A stretch of DNA of 64,000 nt from [Phialemoniopsis] sp. UDSM-2020 (GCA_018873225.1 JAEILZ010000006.1:2294001-2358000); one strand, 5' to 3'; counted from the first letter of the stretch, positions 1 to 13,188 are shown. Translations and numbers: made by a program. The notes: generated by a model from the letters alone, not told the origin.

Positions 1-2797
1 GGAGAGGAAAAGACAAGACACCACGACACCGACAATAAGGTAGCAGGGGAGGCGGAGACGGAAAGGGACTGGCGCAGAGAGGCACGTTGTGCCCGTCCAA
101 AAGAGGCTATGGATACGAATTATGCCGCCAGGGCCGTCAGATAGACGACTAGACGACAAGACGACAGGACGGACGAGGGGATGGGCCGAAACAAGATGGC
201 ACCCCGAAATGTCTGTTGGTGGTGGTGGCCCTTGGACGGCAAAGTGTTGAGGCAACGGAGCTGGTGGACGGTTATTCTGCCAAGGGCAGACCTCGGACTA
301 ATTGAACGAGGAGCCAATGATGATGGCCACAAGAGGTGTTGATGCTCGACAAGCGACCAGGGTGAGGATCGCGTGCGAGTGTAACAGAAGCCATAGAACG
401 AACGGAGGCCAAAAGTCGTCGGATCAAGGAAGCGCCAGACTGGCCCGTGTTGTTCTGTGTGTTTGATAGGTATTGATGGGGGCCAGGAGTCTGAGCTCGC
501 TCCTAAGCTTGTTAGTTCCCGAATCCAGCCCCAGCGTTGCGTGTAAGTGGTCCCCTGTCGTGCCTGCCTGTGTGCGGTCTGTCCCCCTTTGCTAGGTAGG
601 TACCACTGGATAATTGGAGACAGCAGAGAGGATAGTACCCGCCGTGATTGATTGATCTTTCGTCTCGCCTCAATTCGCAAATCTGCAGCCCTCGAATTGG
701 AGACAGAGAGCAAGAATCGGGGGGAGGGGCTGCTGAATTGGGGGCATGAGGTTGGGTTGAGGCTGTAACGTTGCCATGGACGGGAGCGCGGATCGTGCTG
801 CTGTAGTGGAGCAAGTGTGCGGGGCCTCGCGTGGGGAGGCGCTGGGAGGGTCCTTATCGATAAGCATACCTAGCACTTTTTAAGATGCTGTAACATCGCT
901 AAAACCACCTTGTAGCCCCAAGGACCTGCTGCCAAGACGGCGCCATCAGTCTTGTCCTCCACTCCGAGGGAACGGAAAGGTTGCACCCATCTCCACCATT
1001 CACTACCAACAATCTTGAACCACTTGATCGAGCCTGATGAGCCCTCCCATGGGTCCCTATGTACTAGCCTACCCTCTCACGACATCTCCGATGCAGCCGT
1101 AGATGCTTGCTGGCTTGCGTGCTTGCATGGGTCGACTGACTTGACAGCTGCACCTTACCGGGATATCGAAACGACCAGCAGCAAACACTTCCCTTTTTTT
1201 GTGTGTTTGTGTGAAGAGCCTTTGCCTCGCCGAGCTCGTATTCATTGCACCATATCTTCGGTGTTCTTAGTATATCATACTCGGCGCGAGGATATGCCCT
1301 GATGGTATTTCAGTGCACCGAAGAAGGGATGTATACAAAAAGTACATACACCTGTAATAGCCCTTAACCTTCTAGAAACGCGGGAAGAAGCATAGTGGCA
1401 AGCAATGCTGAAATGTCCTGCATGGGCTCAATATCATCCCGTCTGCAAGCTTTTCGTTGCATGCAACGGCAGTCTACGGCTAATATACTGATCGTCCAGC
1501 TGGGGGTTGTCGAATCTGTCCTACGATGTCGGCAGATTTGATTGCCCTCCTGCTGTCCACTCAGCAAAAGCTCCCGCTGCGGGACAACAAGATGTGAGCC
1601 TCACAGGCATGTGCCTTCCCGTCACGCATTCGCCTCTGGAGCTATAGTTATCCCAAGTATAATAATCCATGGCCACCCCTCTTCCCCTTCCGATCCTGAC
1701 CCAGGGTAGGCAATTGTGGTTTCAACAAGGTTTGCACTGCACCAACTTACTTTATTGAGTGAGCTGAGGGAACCCCAAGATTGAGCTGAGAATCAGGTCC
1801 CACAAGCCACACACCAAGGCTACCAAGCAAGCAGAGACAGAAAGAAACAGCTGGAGATGTGGTTATCTAAGCTCCGAGGGATACGTCACACTGGCATCTT
1901 AGTGGCCGACAAGCTTCCTGACCACGATACTATGGGGATCTTTTCGAGGTACCACCACCACCACCACCACCGAAAAAAAGAGAAGCACACCACCTCCACC
2001 ATGACCAGCACCAACACCACCGCCTCTCTCTTACCCCTAACCCATCACCACTCTCCTCATCACCACCAGCAGATACTAACCAACTCCACTGTATCCGCCC
2101 GTCACCTGTCTCCCGGGACACACTGGGCCAAACTCGGCCTAGCTGTTCCCCCATTCCAGGTCTCACGCCATGCGCTGCCCAAAGAAAAAGGTTTCAAATC
2201 CCAGTGGAACGTTAGAGTGACCTTGATGAGAATCTTTCAGAGCCCGTCGGCCAGACCCTCCTTCTAGGTTCGCACTGTGTCGATTGCCCATCCCCATCTC
2301 CATTCCCAATCCCCGTCCCCCATCACAAGCGCTTGCTTGTCTTGTCAGCACTGAACGTTCCATCCAGCAGTCTTTGGCTCACTCGCCCAACCTGCTCTCT
2401 CCGAGCCCCACGGTGCCGCCGCTTTGTCTGCCATGTCGGCGCAACTGTGGTCCAGTCATGAGACGACCATGCTTTGGCTTTGCATTCATGACGGGCAGAC
2501 CAGGTTGGTTTCGCCCCAGCGGGCTGGAGGAGCACATGCCCCTCTGTGAACCAGAGAGGCTTGCTCATAAGCTCTTGATATGACTATTTCCACGCAGACC
2601 TACTTCGTTTTCTTTCCCTTTTTCTAGTGTAAGACAAACAATAAAGAATACTCCAAACTCAGCTGAAACCCCAACAAGCTGCCATCGAGCACCCTCGCAT
2701 CTTGATCCAGACCCCTTGTGATTCGAGAAGCTCACTTACACCCCGATTTCCACACGATCCTTCCTCCCGCACCTACCCACAGCTCCTACTACTCAAG
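1..2797. other. Gene-free stretch upstream of NAG1
   Basis: No open frame here looks like a real gene: the frames are short, have composition-driven sequence and lack splice-joined continuity or recognisable motifs. A short CCA/CAC microsatellite lies at about 1951-1970. The last 150 bases before 2798 are C/T-rich, as expected for a fungal leader of NAG1. A gene starting left of the window cannot be excluded for the first few hundred bases. Confidence 0.6.
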
Positions 2798-4124
2798 ATG
2801 AGGCTTATCATCCGTGACGACTCGGAGCAGGCCAGCACCTACGTCGCCAACTATGTTGTCGACAGGATCAAGCACTTCAACCCCTCGCCCCAACACCCCT
2901 TTGTCCTCGGTCTTCCCACCGGCTCCAGTCCCCTTGCCGTCTACAGGATATTAGTCGAGAAGTACAAGGCTGGCGAGGTGAGTGTTCCTCCGCGCCCACG
3001 GTCTCAAAATCCACGGTATCGACTAACACAGCCCCTCGTTGCAGATCTCTTTTGAAAATGTCGTCACTTTCAACATGGTACGTAGCCAAAGAACCAGCTG
3101 ATAGCTGGACACAATACTACCTCCCAGTCGACAAACGGGCTGACCACGAGAAATATAGGACGAGTACATCGGCATCCCCCGCGACCACCCCGAGTCCTAC
3201 CACACGTTCATGTGGAAGAACTTCTTCAGCCACGTGAACATCCACCCCAACAACGTCAACATCCTTGACGGCAACGCGCCCAACCTCGAGGCCGAGTGCG
3301 TCGACTACGAGGCCCGCATCAAGCGTGCGGGCGGGATCGACCTCTTCCTCGCGGGCATCGGCGAGGACGGCCACATCGCCTTCAACGAGCCCGGCAGCAG
3401 CCTCGCCAGCCGCACGCGCGTCAAGACGCTCGCCTACGACACCATCGTCGCCAACTCGCGCTTCTTCGGCGGCGACCTGAGCAAGGTGCCCCGCATGGCC
3501 CTGACCGTCGGCGTCCAGACCGTCCTCGAGGCCCGCGAGGTCGTCGTCGTCATCCTCGGCAGCCGCAAGGCGCTCGCCCTCCAGCGCTGCATCGAGCAGG
3601 GCGTCAACCACATGTGGACGCTGTCCAGCCTGCAGCTGCACCCGCACCCCATGATCGTCTGCGACGAGGACGCCACCCTCGAGCTGCAGGTCAAGACCGT
3701 CAAGGTAAGCAGACTCCTTACAACCCCCCCTACCTACGGGTCCGACCTCTGAATTATAGGCTGACTCCGCATATAGTACTTCAAGTCTATCGAAAAGGTC
3801 GCTCGCGAGCAGGGCTTCGAGCAGATCCTGCCCTCCAAGATCCGCACGGGTCCTAACCCGGCGCCCCCCTCGCTCGTCCCGGCCACCCCGGTCGACATCA
3901 AGTCGCCGACCATCCTCTCGCCGCAGCCCATGACCTCGCGCCTGCTGCGCGCCTCCCCGGCCACCGAGCACCCCGTCCGCTCCGTCTCCCCGGACCTGGT
4001 CCCGGACCGCATGGCGGACCGCGTCGTCACAACGTCCCCCGCCGAGCGCGGTTTCGCCCGCCGCCTGACGCCCAACCCTGAGCAGCAGCACCTGCGTCTG
4101 CAGACGAACGCTGTCGGCGCCTAA
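2798..4124 (+). CDS. NAG1: Glucosamine-6-phosphate deaminase (isomerase)
   Basis: It converts glucosamine-6-phosphate to fructose-6-phosphate and ammonia, the last step of cytosolic GlcNAc/chitin-sugar catabolism. Four exons are inferred: 2798-2977, 3045-3077 (33 nt), 3159-3704 and 3777-4124, giving 368 residues. The sequence follows bacterial NagB closely and even keeps its numbering: D72 in NMDEY, then D141, H143 and E148 in [11 protein letters not shown], which are the catalytic residues of the family. The phosphate-binding [11 protein letters not shown] loop is near residue 39. NagB is about 266 residues; here roughly 100 extra, Pro/Ser/Arg-rich residues follow the core, probably disordered. 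The start has no in-frame ATG competitor and opens directly into the conserved MRLIIRDD. It faces the minus-strand gene ending at 4803. The usual fungal GlcNAc-cluster partners (deacetylase, transporter, RON1) are not seen in this window. Confidence 0.95.
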
Positions 4125-4802
4125 AAGAGGCATTCACTCTCGCGGAGCGAAACGAACGGTTCGAAGTATCATGTTGTTTTATGACGTTGAATTACTAGTG
4201 AAATCCATTTCACAGCGGCGTTTGGAAGATTCAATTCTTATTTGGACTTATTTCTTTACTTTTAGGGTTCTGGATATGGAAGGTACCCCCTTGACGAGAT
4301 GTTTGGACACTCGCAAGCATCAGATTGATCGCATTTCAGAGAGATTTAGAGGACTAAAAATGCAATGAACAATGATAACCAATACAAGCGTAAAAAGAAA
4401 TGCTGCCATCAGGCGGAAAGGCAGATCAAAGTACTTTAGATACCCTATAGACCATGTCAATACATTAGTAGTTCTTACTTTCCGTTATGTCTGTGTGTGT
4501 GTGTGCGTGTGTGTATCCATGAATATTCTTCTGTTTGCCTCTGGTAGTGTGGGATGGAATTTATTTAATTTACTGCATTTAAACTGAAGCTACAGGACGG
4601 TAAAAGTTTTAAAAAGAAAGACAGTATATGAAATGGGCCATGAAGTTGGCGCATTACAAGGGATTTTTTGCTTCGCAGTACGCAAGTTTTATACAGACAA
4701 GATTCTGCTGCACGAAGGCAGTGTATTCCATTCAAAACGAGAGCTTCCGACCGCCTGCCGCCTCACCTCACCTCGTCTCCTCAACTACAACCCTACACTC
4801 GC
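4125..4802. other. Convergent intergenic region with GT microsatellite
   Basis: This AT-richer spacer lies between two genes pointing at each other and must hold both 3' ends. A GT repeat with one GC interruption lies at about 4492-4514. Nothing coding is supported. Confidence 0.6.
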
Positions 4803-7800
4803 TCAATACCTCAACACAACTCCGCGGCTCTCCCGCTTCCTGCTCGAATCATCAAGCCAGTCCTTCTCGTCGTCCTCCTTGGAGGGAGACGACGACCACA
4901 TCCCCTGCCCTTTCATCTCGGCACCTGCTCCCAAGCCGAGGTCGGCCGGGTCCGCTCCGTTCTCGATGGCGGCAATTTGCGCCCGCAGCTCCGCGCGGCG
5001 CTGCTCCTTGCGTGACTTGGATCGCCTGTGACCAGCCTCGGCGTCGTCACCGAGCAGGGACGCTGGCGACTCGACCTTGGCGCCGGGCGTCCACATGGGA
5101 CCCTCGACGGGCTGGACGGCTAGGATGTCGAGCTCGGCCGGCTTGGACCACAGCTGCGTCTCCTGCTTGGCTTCGGGGATAGCGACAGCCCCGCGCATAG
5201 CCTGCTCGACGAACAGCCTCTCCTGCTCCAGGGCCTCGATCTGCGCCATGATCATGGCTTGGTTGCTGTCGTTCGAGACCCGTGGGGCCGGAGCGCTGAG
5301 AGAGAGTGCCTCCTGGAGGGCAGAGTCCCACTCGGCTGCAGACGCAGCTGGGCGGGCGTTGCGCTGCTTCTGTGCCGGGTAGCTGGCCTTGATGGCGGCC
5401 TGCAGCTCGCCCTCCCAGTCGGCGCGGAAAGCGACGCTGCGACGGAATTGCTGGCGCAGAGGCACGGCTTCAACGGACTGGGGTGCTGGCACTGGGGGGA
5501 CGGGCACAGCAGAGACACCAGCGCGCATCTTCATCTTCTCCCACCACGTCGGCTGCTTGACGCCCACGTTAGTGCTGGGGATGGTATCGTCAAAATCTAC
5601 GGGTTCTGGCACCGGCTCCTTCTCCAGGATCCAGACCCGCTCTGCGATCGCTGACGCACCAGCGGCTGTCCACAGGCTAGTAGACGCGATCTGTTCCAGA
5701 GGCTTCTCCTCCACTACCCGGAGCTTGCGATCCATCTCGAGGGCGGCGGGCTCGGCCTCTGTGGTGCGGGTGTCCGGTTGAGTAGGCTCGACACGGAACA
5801 TACCCTTGTTGTCCGACGGGGGCGCCATCGGAGCCGGTGTCCATAGGGAGGTGCCAACGAACTTCTTTGACCTGCGCTTCTTCTGAATCCGGCCCTGGTC
5901 AACCCAGGTACCGGAGTAGCGCTTGGCCTCCTTCACAGACGGAACCGACCAGAGATCAGCACTCTCGATAACGGCGGGCTCGGCCTTGCGTGGCTTGGCG
6001 CGAGCGGTCTCCTGGACGAGGTTGTACTTTTGCCAGGTCCTCTCGTCCGGCTGTGCCATACCCCGTCCATGCTGACCCTTCAACTTCATGTCCTTGCGGG
6101 CGGTCCACAGCTTGGAGTGTTGCATTGTCTGTGCCGCGCCCCAGAGGGCAGTGCTTTCGATCATGGCCATTGAAGCGCGACGGGGCTTGGCGCGTGCAGT
6201 TTCCTGGACGTTGTCGTAATTCATCCAGGTTGCGGCGTCGGGGTTTCCGAGTCCGAGGCCGTGACCGCTCCTCCGCTTGACATTCTTGCTTCCGGCCCAG
6301 AGCATAGATGGCTTGGGCTGTGGAGCACCAGCAATACCGTCCTCGATGCCAACGATGATAGACTCACGGTTCTCATCGTACTCATCACCCTCGTCCTCGT
6401 TCTCTCCCTCAGAAGGCATCTCATCAATGTAGTCACCAATCGAGAAGCGGTTTGGCGGGAAAAGGCTCTCCCTCGAGGGGACGCCGTCGGTCTTGAGCAG
6501 ACTGGCGATCTCCCACAAGGTGGTCTCGTCAAAATCATCAAAGTCGTCGCCGTCCGATCCATACTCGTCAGAGTCGCGGTTCTCGTCGTCGTATTCGTCA
6601 AAGAAGGACGAAGAATACTCTGCTGCCTCGAGTTGCTTAGATCTGGCCTCGAGAGCCGCGTTGGCAGCTGCCGATCCACCAGAGCTCATCGTTCCGGGCA
6701 TGGCCATGAACGTGGCCGTGTTGCGAGGCTGGATAGTGGCAGTGTCGGACTTCTCACCCCAGGGGAACTGGAAGATGCCAAGCGTCCCTCGCTTGTCTGG
6801 TAGAGGCTCAGGGTTCTCTACAATGTCGGGAAGCAAAGTCACCCTCCTGGTTCGCCTGGGCGGTCGCTGAGTGACAGGACGTGGCGCCTTTTGCACGGTC
6901 TTTTGTTGTTGTGTAGAGGCCATATTCTGGGAAGTGGTTTGAGGTGCTACTGGAGTGCGGACGTACGGAGGCTGCCACAGTCCAGAATGAGACTTGGCGC
7001 TGACCGTCTTAGCTGAGAATCGCCAGAGCTCTGAGCTCTGAATGACCATGGGATCTGCTTGTTTGCGGACAACAGGTCTCGAGGTCTCAGTCATCATGGC
7101 GACCTCCACGGGTGATGCAATGCTGATCTCATGGTCCTTGTTAGGCGCCCATAGCATCGCGACGGGCTCACCCAGTTTCTGGCTTGGGGGGTTCCATAGA
7201 GTCTTTGCCGCCGGAGCAATTTGTGCCTCCACGATTGCGTTGATACTCTTGGGCCTCGAGATCTCTTCTACATCAGACTCGTCAGACTCGGGTGGAGTAG
7301 GACTGCCAAGTTGGGCCATGGACAACATGGTCCTATTGCGATGGACCTGGAGCTCGTTTGCATTCTCCGCGTATTCCATTTGTGCCTCAGCAATGCGTTG
7401 CTGCCAGACGCTAGCTCTTCCTTTGTCCATAACGTCTAGTAGATCACCGGCATCCTCAGACTTGAAGCTGGCACCGCTGCGCATACGCGATCGTCGGGCA
7501 GCCCTTCTATCGGCGAGGCTGATGCGGATTCCCGAGTCTCTGGATGGATCCCTTGTGGCCACACTGGCCAGGGATTCCCGGCGTGATTCGACTGTCGGAG
7601 AAGTTCTCATAGTAGAAGTGGAATCCCTCAGGTTGTGATGCATCTGCTGCCACTGGCCTTCCTGCATATTCATCTCGTTCTCGAGGTTTTCAAGCAGTGC
7701 AAACCGTTGTCCCGGGCTATCAAATGAAGCAGGGTTGGGTTGCTCGAACTTCTTGAGCTGATCTTGAATGTACTGCAGCGCGTGCTCGGGTGATTCCAGG

Positions 7801-10800
7801 GGTGATGGCTCAGCTGCCTTGACGATAACCGGGTTCTTGGTAGAAGGCGGCCCTAACTGAAGTGGCATGGGAGGCGGCATTTTTCTGGTTCGCATTGTCT
7901 CTTTTCTCTCGGAGAACGTAGGCAGCTCATCGCCGATCCGTCGGTGCCACGGCTTAGGTACGTCCTGCTCAGGCCGCTGATACACAGTATTCGCAAGCTG
8001 AACCAGGCCATCCTGTTTCTCCCCACCGTTGATATAGGTAGGACGAGCATTGTACCGCGTAGCCGGAATGTTGACTGCAACAGGTGAATGGATTGAGCCC
8101 CAATTGGTGCTCGCATCATCTTGAGTGCGAGTGGTGCTGGTTCTGTTGGTGCTTTCGGTCATGGCGGAGGCCCTGATAGGGGGGATTACTGGAGACGATG
8201 CGCGCTTTGCCATGTCATCTGCGAAGGGTCGAGACGCCCTCTCCATCTCGGGAGCAATGTCTGGTAGCCACGAGTTACCAATGTCGTCTGTCATACTTTC
8301 GCTTCGGTCTCTTCCCTTGTCACGGTTCATTGAGGGCTCCACAAGAGACATGTCGGCATCTTCAAATAGGCTGTCCGTCTTGATAGATGTCTTTGTGGTC
8401 CTGTGCGTGGCTTTTGAGTCTCTGCGTTCATTCTCAAAGTCCTCCGTCGTTGGCGACATGTCCATAAAGTTCATGGGAATCTGAGGAATCTCAGGAACAG
8501 ACGACCGACGCTTGGTCGTTCGGCTACCACCACTGGGCGGTCCAGAATAGAACAAGTTCATCTTCTCATCGAAAGTCATGCTTTTCGTATCGTTCGGGAG
8601 AGGCCTCTCGGGGTTGGGTATACTACTGGGCGGTGGAGGCAAGGGAGGCAGCTGTGTTGGGCTACCAGGTGCGGAACGCAGGATCGACTTGCGTGAGATG
8701 ATTGAGCCGCCGGATCGTGACCGTCTATGTGTTTGGTTCGGTGATGGCTCGGCTGGGAAGATGGCACGGTCTTTCTCTGGCTTACGCGGGATCGGCCTAG
8801 GTCGGTGGACGACCGAACCAGAGCGGGCCATCGAGGAGTCGTTGATGACTTCTTTGTCGACGTGTTTGGGGTTGGCGTTGTCAATAATGCTCTGAACAAC
8901 TGAAGGGTCGTCATAGACGATGTTGTTCATGAACATGACGGTTTGTTGTCGCTGCTGAGGAGCCTCTTTAGCCAACTTCTTGACAGCCATTGCCCGGGGG
9001 TTGCCAGGTAGCCCGTTTGTCGGTCGCCTTTGCAAAGCAGTCTTGGCTGGCTCGGGAGCTGGCGCCCCTGGAGAAGAGGCCAGTGCTCGAGAAGGGCGGA
9101 TGTCAACACGGCGCACAGTGTTTGCCTCCTTTTCCTCTGCCGGTTCTGATTCTTCAACCCAAGTGCTCTCAGATGGTGGGTATGGGGCCGTAGTCTGAGG
9201 CTTAGGAGGTGAAGCGGGCTGGCTGGGCTTCTTCCGAAGATCAGTCGGAGGTTGTCTGGGAGAGCGGCGGCGGATCTCCTCAACACCTGGGGATAGTTGC
9301 GCAGAGCTTGTTGCTGCGACACTGGGCATAGGCTCAAGGCTCGAAGGCAGGCTCGGCTGCGATCCTATGGAGGCAACTTCCTTGCGTTTCAGGCTCACAG
9401 CACGCTTGACGGCCTCCTCAGGTGTAATGTTTGGCGGCTGAGGGGCGGGTCGCTTTGCGATAAGAGCAGACTCCCTTTGCAGATCATTAGCCCGTCTCTC
9501 TCGTTCGTTCCGTGCAGCAGTCTCCAGATCGATCGTAGGAATCTTGTTCAGAGGGTTTTGGTCGCCGTTGGCCTCTAAAATAGGGTTCGAAATGGTGATA
9601 ATCCCATTACTGCCATCAGCCGCAGCTCCGCGCTTGAAGTCAAACAAGGCCCGCTTCTGCCTTGCTTCAGGCTTCGTCCCGGTCCTCTGAGGCTCGACAG
9701 CGTGACTGTCCAAAGGACCTCGAATAGGAGGGAATAGTTGGCCCTGAACAGGCATGCCGCCCATGCCGTTGAACCCGGTGATTGGTCTTGAAATGTTGGG
9801 AAGACCGCTCGGCTTGTCACCAGTCTGGGGCTGAACGAACGCCGTGATCGAGAGAATCTCGCCGCGCTTCAGATCTTCGTAGCGACTCGGAGGATACTCG
9901 TCCGAATCTGATGTTGACAGGGAGCGGTCTGTAGTCATGTCTCGTCTCGTAGGCGATTCTGGCTGTCTAGAGTGCTTGCTCCTCTCCAAAGTGAGAGCCC
10001 CCGCGCAACCCGTCACAGCAACTAGTCCTCAGTCAGCTTCCACATGCAAACGAATCACTGCGATGGACCTACATAGCAGGCAGATCAGCCCAGCTGCAGG
10101 AACAGTGGTCCTGAAGGTGAGTTCCATGGTGTTCATGCCAAGGAGCATGGTCACGCTGGTCTGCAAGGTGTTAGTCCATCTCTCTAGGGCATCATGAACA
10201 CGTCTACCTACCGCGGTCCATATGATCATCCCAACAAGGACGAGGATCACCGACTTGCCCCTCGCCGCATCAGTGCTGGATTCCCTGACATCTCTCAGGA
10301 TTCCAACGAAAAATGCCCGTGCCGCCAAGGTAGCAATGATGACCGCATCGAGAACAACCACCAGAATTGCCAACGGGAGCACTGAAGATGTCGGAAGGCA
10401 AACAGGCTCCGTCTGCGGCCGAGAAAGTCCGACGAATACCGCACCAACAACAAATCGGATCCCAAGAAGGAGTTGCGGTCCCAGCTGGCCGATCCCCGAC
10501 CTCGAACCGGTGTTGACCACCCACAACAAATACTGCTCGATCGAGAACCGCGCTAGCTGGTCGAAAAAGGTGGAAAAGATGATGCCGACCTGGCAAGAAG
10601 TGGTCGCAGTCGTTTCTATAAAGATGGAAATAAAGTCTGTTTGCGCCCACAGGGCAGCGCTGAGAAGGAATGTAATGAGGACCAGCCTCGGGCCGTCACG
10701 TAGTATCGCAGAGCCATGGCCCTTGACGTTGAGAAAGAGGGCAGCCGACGCCGAGTTGACAACGATGCCACTACGAGATGAGGAACAATAAGCCATTCGC

Positions 10801-10884
10801 CATCCCAAGCTCACGAACAATCCGAGGCTCGACTTACAAGGCAAAAGCCGCGATCAGGGCCTGGGTAGCGCCTGGAATCGCCAT
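4803..10884 (-). CDS. Large multi-pass membrane protein with disordered LW-repeat tail
   Basis: Function is unknown. Four minus-strand exons join in frame: 10884-10838, 10770-10212, 10160-10073 and 10021-4803, for 1970 residues. Each intron has GT-AG ends and a branch-like CTAAC or CTGAC where visible; the two last introns are both 51 nt. The start MAIPGATQALIAAFAF runs into the first hydrophobic segment. Residues 1 to about 240 hold six or so hydrophobic segments, a putative plasma- or endomembrane domain. The remaining ~1700 residues are low-complexity, rich in Ser, Pro, Arg and acidic runs. From about 7210 down to 4890 the tail carries some fifteen short LW (or MW/TW) motifs, many in the form S-x-x-LW. 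A 64-residue unit containing VQETARAKPR is duplicated (copies near 6180-6209 and 5989-6018). The tail and the membrane part could be mistaken for two genes, but the 51-nt intron at 10022-10072 fuses them (junction LLFAVTGC). I recognise no catalytic domain; a scaffold or signalling role is only a guess. Confidence 0.8.
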
Positions 10885-13188
10885 TTCGGTGGCGTCGGTC
10901 GGCTGAGGATGAAGGCCGGTAAAGAATGGAAAGCCCAGTCAATGGGACGTATCGATATTAAAGAAGCAAACAAAAGAGAACAGTCATCCCCAAGCGTGTA
11001 GCTAGCACTTCATGATGTTCATTTGGTGGACAGTGACGCCTTCGAACCATGCCACTGTTTGGCCACTTGACGATGTGTGAAGGAGAGAAAGAGCAGCAAA
11101 CAACGAGGAGATGTTGGATAGGCTAGACTTGGTAGCCACCTTGGTTGGACCTACGAGAGTCACTAACATGCATGGGTCTGCGACAAGCATCACATTTGGC
11201 CGAGGGGAGGCCATCCTCTGTGCTGGGCGGCGCGTGCTGGAGCTGAACAGCCCACCTGTCACGACGGCGAGATGGGAGAAGCGGTGCCTGTGTGCCTCTC
11301 GGCTCAGAACAGACTTCACCTAGTGAGCAGGTGGAACGAGGTCTCAAACAAGCTTGGGGCCACACCCTGTAGGAGATCTCTAGATTTGTCGTTCATGCCG
11401 ACTGGGACAGGCCAGGGGGCGATTGGCCTAGATGCAAGGCTGACAAGGCCCAAGCCTGCGGTGCGCAGCGTTGGCCCCTGTCCATTTCTGTTTCACTTGA
11501 AACCCGAGACGTTACATGAGGCGGCGAAGACTTTTAGCGGGCACATCAAGTTTGACCGCTCAAAGACGACAAGATCTGCCATCTGTTGCATGGAATGTTG
11601 CCCTCTTAGGCAAAAGCCAGGCTGGCGTTGAAAAGAAGAGCTTGTAACACTGTCCCAAAGAGCCGCATAAGGCTTGCCTCTCGGAGACAGTGTGATGGTT
11701 GGTGGGTAAAGTCAGCCGTGCCGTTGCGGCGAAAGACCGCGAACATCCGGCACAGCAGGGCAGTCCTGAAGCAGTTGGGAGGGATGGATAGAAAAAGGGA
11801 GTAACTTGGCAAAGAAGTTGGCCAGAGAGTGCTCCTGTGAACTCCTGGTGATGAGAAATGCTGGACATGCAGGAGTGCAGGAGCCCCGTGCTCTTTTCTT
11901 GGTGTTGCTCGAGCACACAAGCGATGTGGGGAAAGAGGACCGGGGGCTCAAGAATAGAAGCAGCGCTAGATAAGAAAGCACAGGACAAGAAAAGGCCAGC
12001 CCTGAGAGGAACATTAAGCTATCCTGGGATGGTTGCAATGACTGTTCCTCCCGCTGTCAATCATTGTCACGGTTTGGAGGGTTGCATGGTGGGCAGGCGA
12101 CGAGTGGTGAAGCTAGATTAGAACCGTGGAAAGTCTGGCGATTTGTTGGTGTCGATTCCGTTTCTGTTCGTGGTGTGTGGCAGTCGCCAAGAAAACATTT
12201 GGTGACCAAGCTGGGGGCAATCTCCGTCAGGGGCTTGACGGAGTGCTGGGGTCTGAGCCTAGGCCTCAAAGAACCTCCTAAGGTAGGGTGACCTGACGAG
12301 GATTTCATGGTCGAGTGCTTTGGAGGGCAACTTGGAGATCCTTGCCCTCGATAGGCGAAGAAATGGCTTCCATCGATTCGATTATCCAGAAGGCAGGAGA
12401 ATGCCTTAGGTAGTCGCTTCTCCCACATCCTAAGAAATCAATCACGGACCTTAGACGGCATTCTTCATTTCCAAAGCTGAATCTCAAGCTCGATCTGCTC
12501 GCATTGACCTACCCGATTATGCCAATGAGCAGCAGGATGCTAGGTCATAGGTTCACCGCTCATCGACGCTGCTCAGCAATCTGGACAACGATATCGGTCA
12601 TCGGATGCGGGGAAGGGTGCCGTCAAGACTGATTCGCCGTCGACGATTCATAAAGGTACTGTCTCAAACAAGTTGGGTACGTAGGTACGGAGTCTGGCGC
12701 AACATAGATAAAGGAATCCAACAATGTCGAGCTAGCTTTCGTCGTCGACTGCCTGTCAAGAAAAGCTTACACTGCACCGCAAGGACATGCCGTGATCAGT
12801 TTAGCGCCCGTGAGAGATCTACCCTGTTTGACCCCATCCTCTGCAAATCCCATCTTTTGCCCCAGGTGCATCTCAAGATAGCTACGGACATGTAGCCACT
12901 CAGAAGAGCTGCATTTCGCCTTAGCTTCCCATGCCACATTCGCGCCGTTTACGCCGGAGCTACACCAGCTTGGTGCGCCGCCCGGAGTCTGCATCTTCGT
13001 CCTCTTCGCGTGCAACTGTGACCTTTGTCAATGACTCACGGAGCCATGTTATTGGCGACAGTGATACAGCGAGGATCGATATAAAATAGTGCTTGATGTC
13101 AGCGTGATTCTCGAAAGAACGCTTCCATCTCAGTATCTTCTCGAGAAGACACCTATCAGTAGAAGTCTACGAAAACCTAGCGCCAGAC
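10885..13188. other. Gene-free stretch between divergent genes
   Basis: This 2.3-kb region separates two divergently transcribed genes. Open frames of up to 142 codons are present on both strands but show no motif, splice continuation or codon pattern that would support them. It contains a TACGGAGT word at 12686-12693. Probably two promoters and leaders. Confidence 0.55.

Noticed and set aside
1951..1970. His-repeat coding region
   Set aside because: A CCA microsatellite gives poly-His/Thr in several frames; no gene structure around it.
3117..4133. 338-codon minus-strand open frame opposite NAG1
   Set aside because: It mirrors the GC-rich NAG1 exons; the Ala/Arg/Asp-rich translation has no motifs and the plus strand encodes a clear enzyme.
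10029..10844. Separate small membrane-protein gene
   Set aside because: The apparent C-terminus is intron sequence; the 51-nt intron at 10022-10072 joins it in phase to the large tail.
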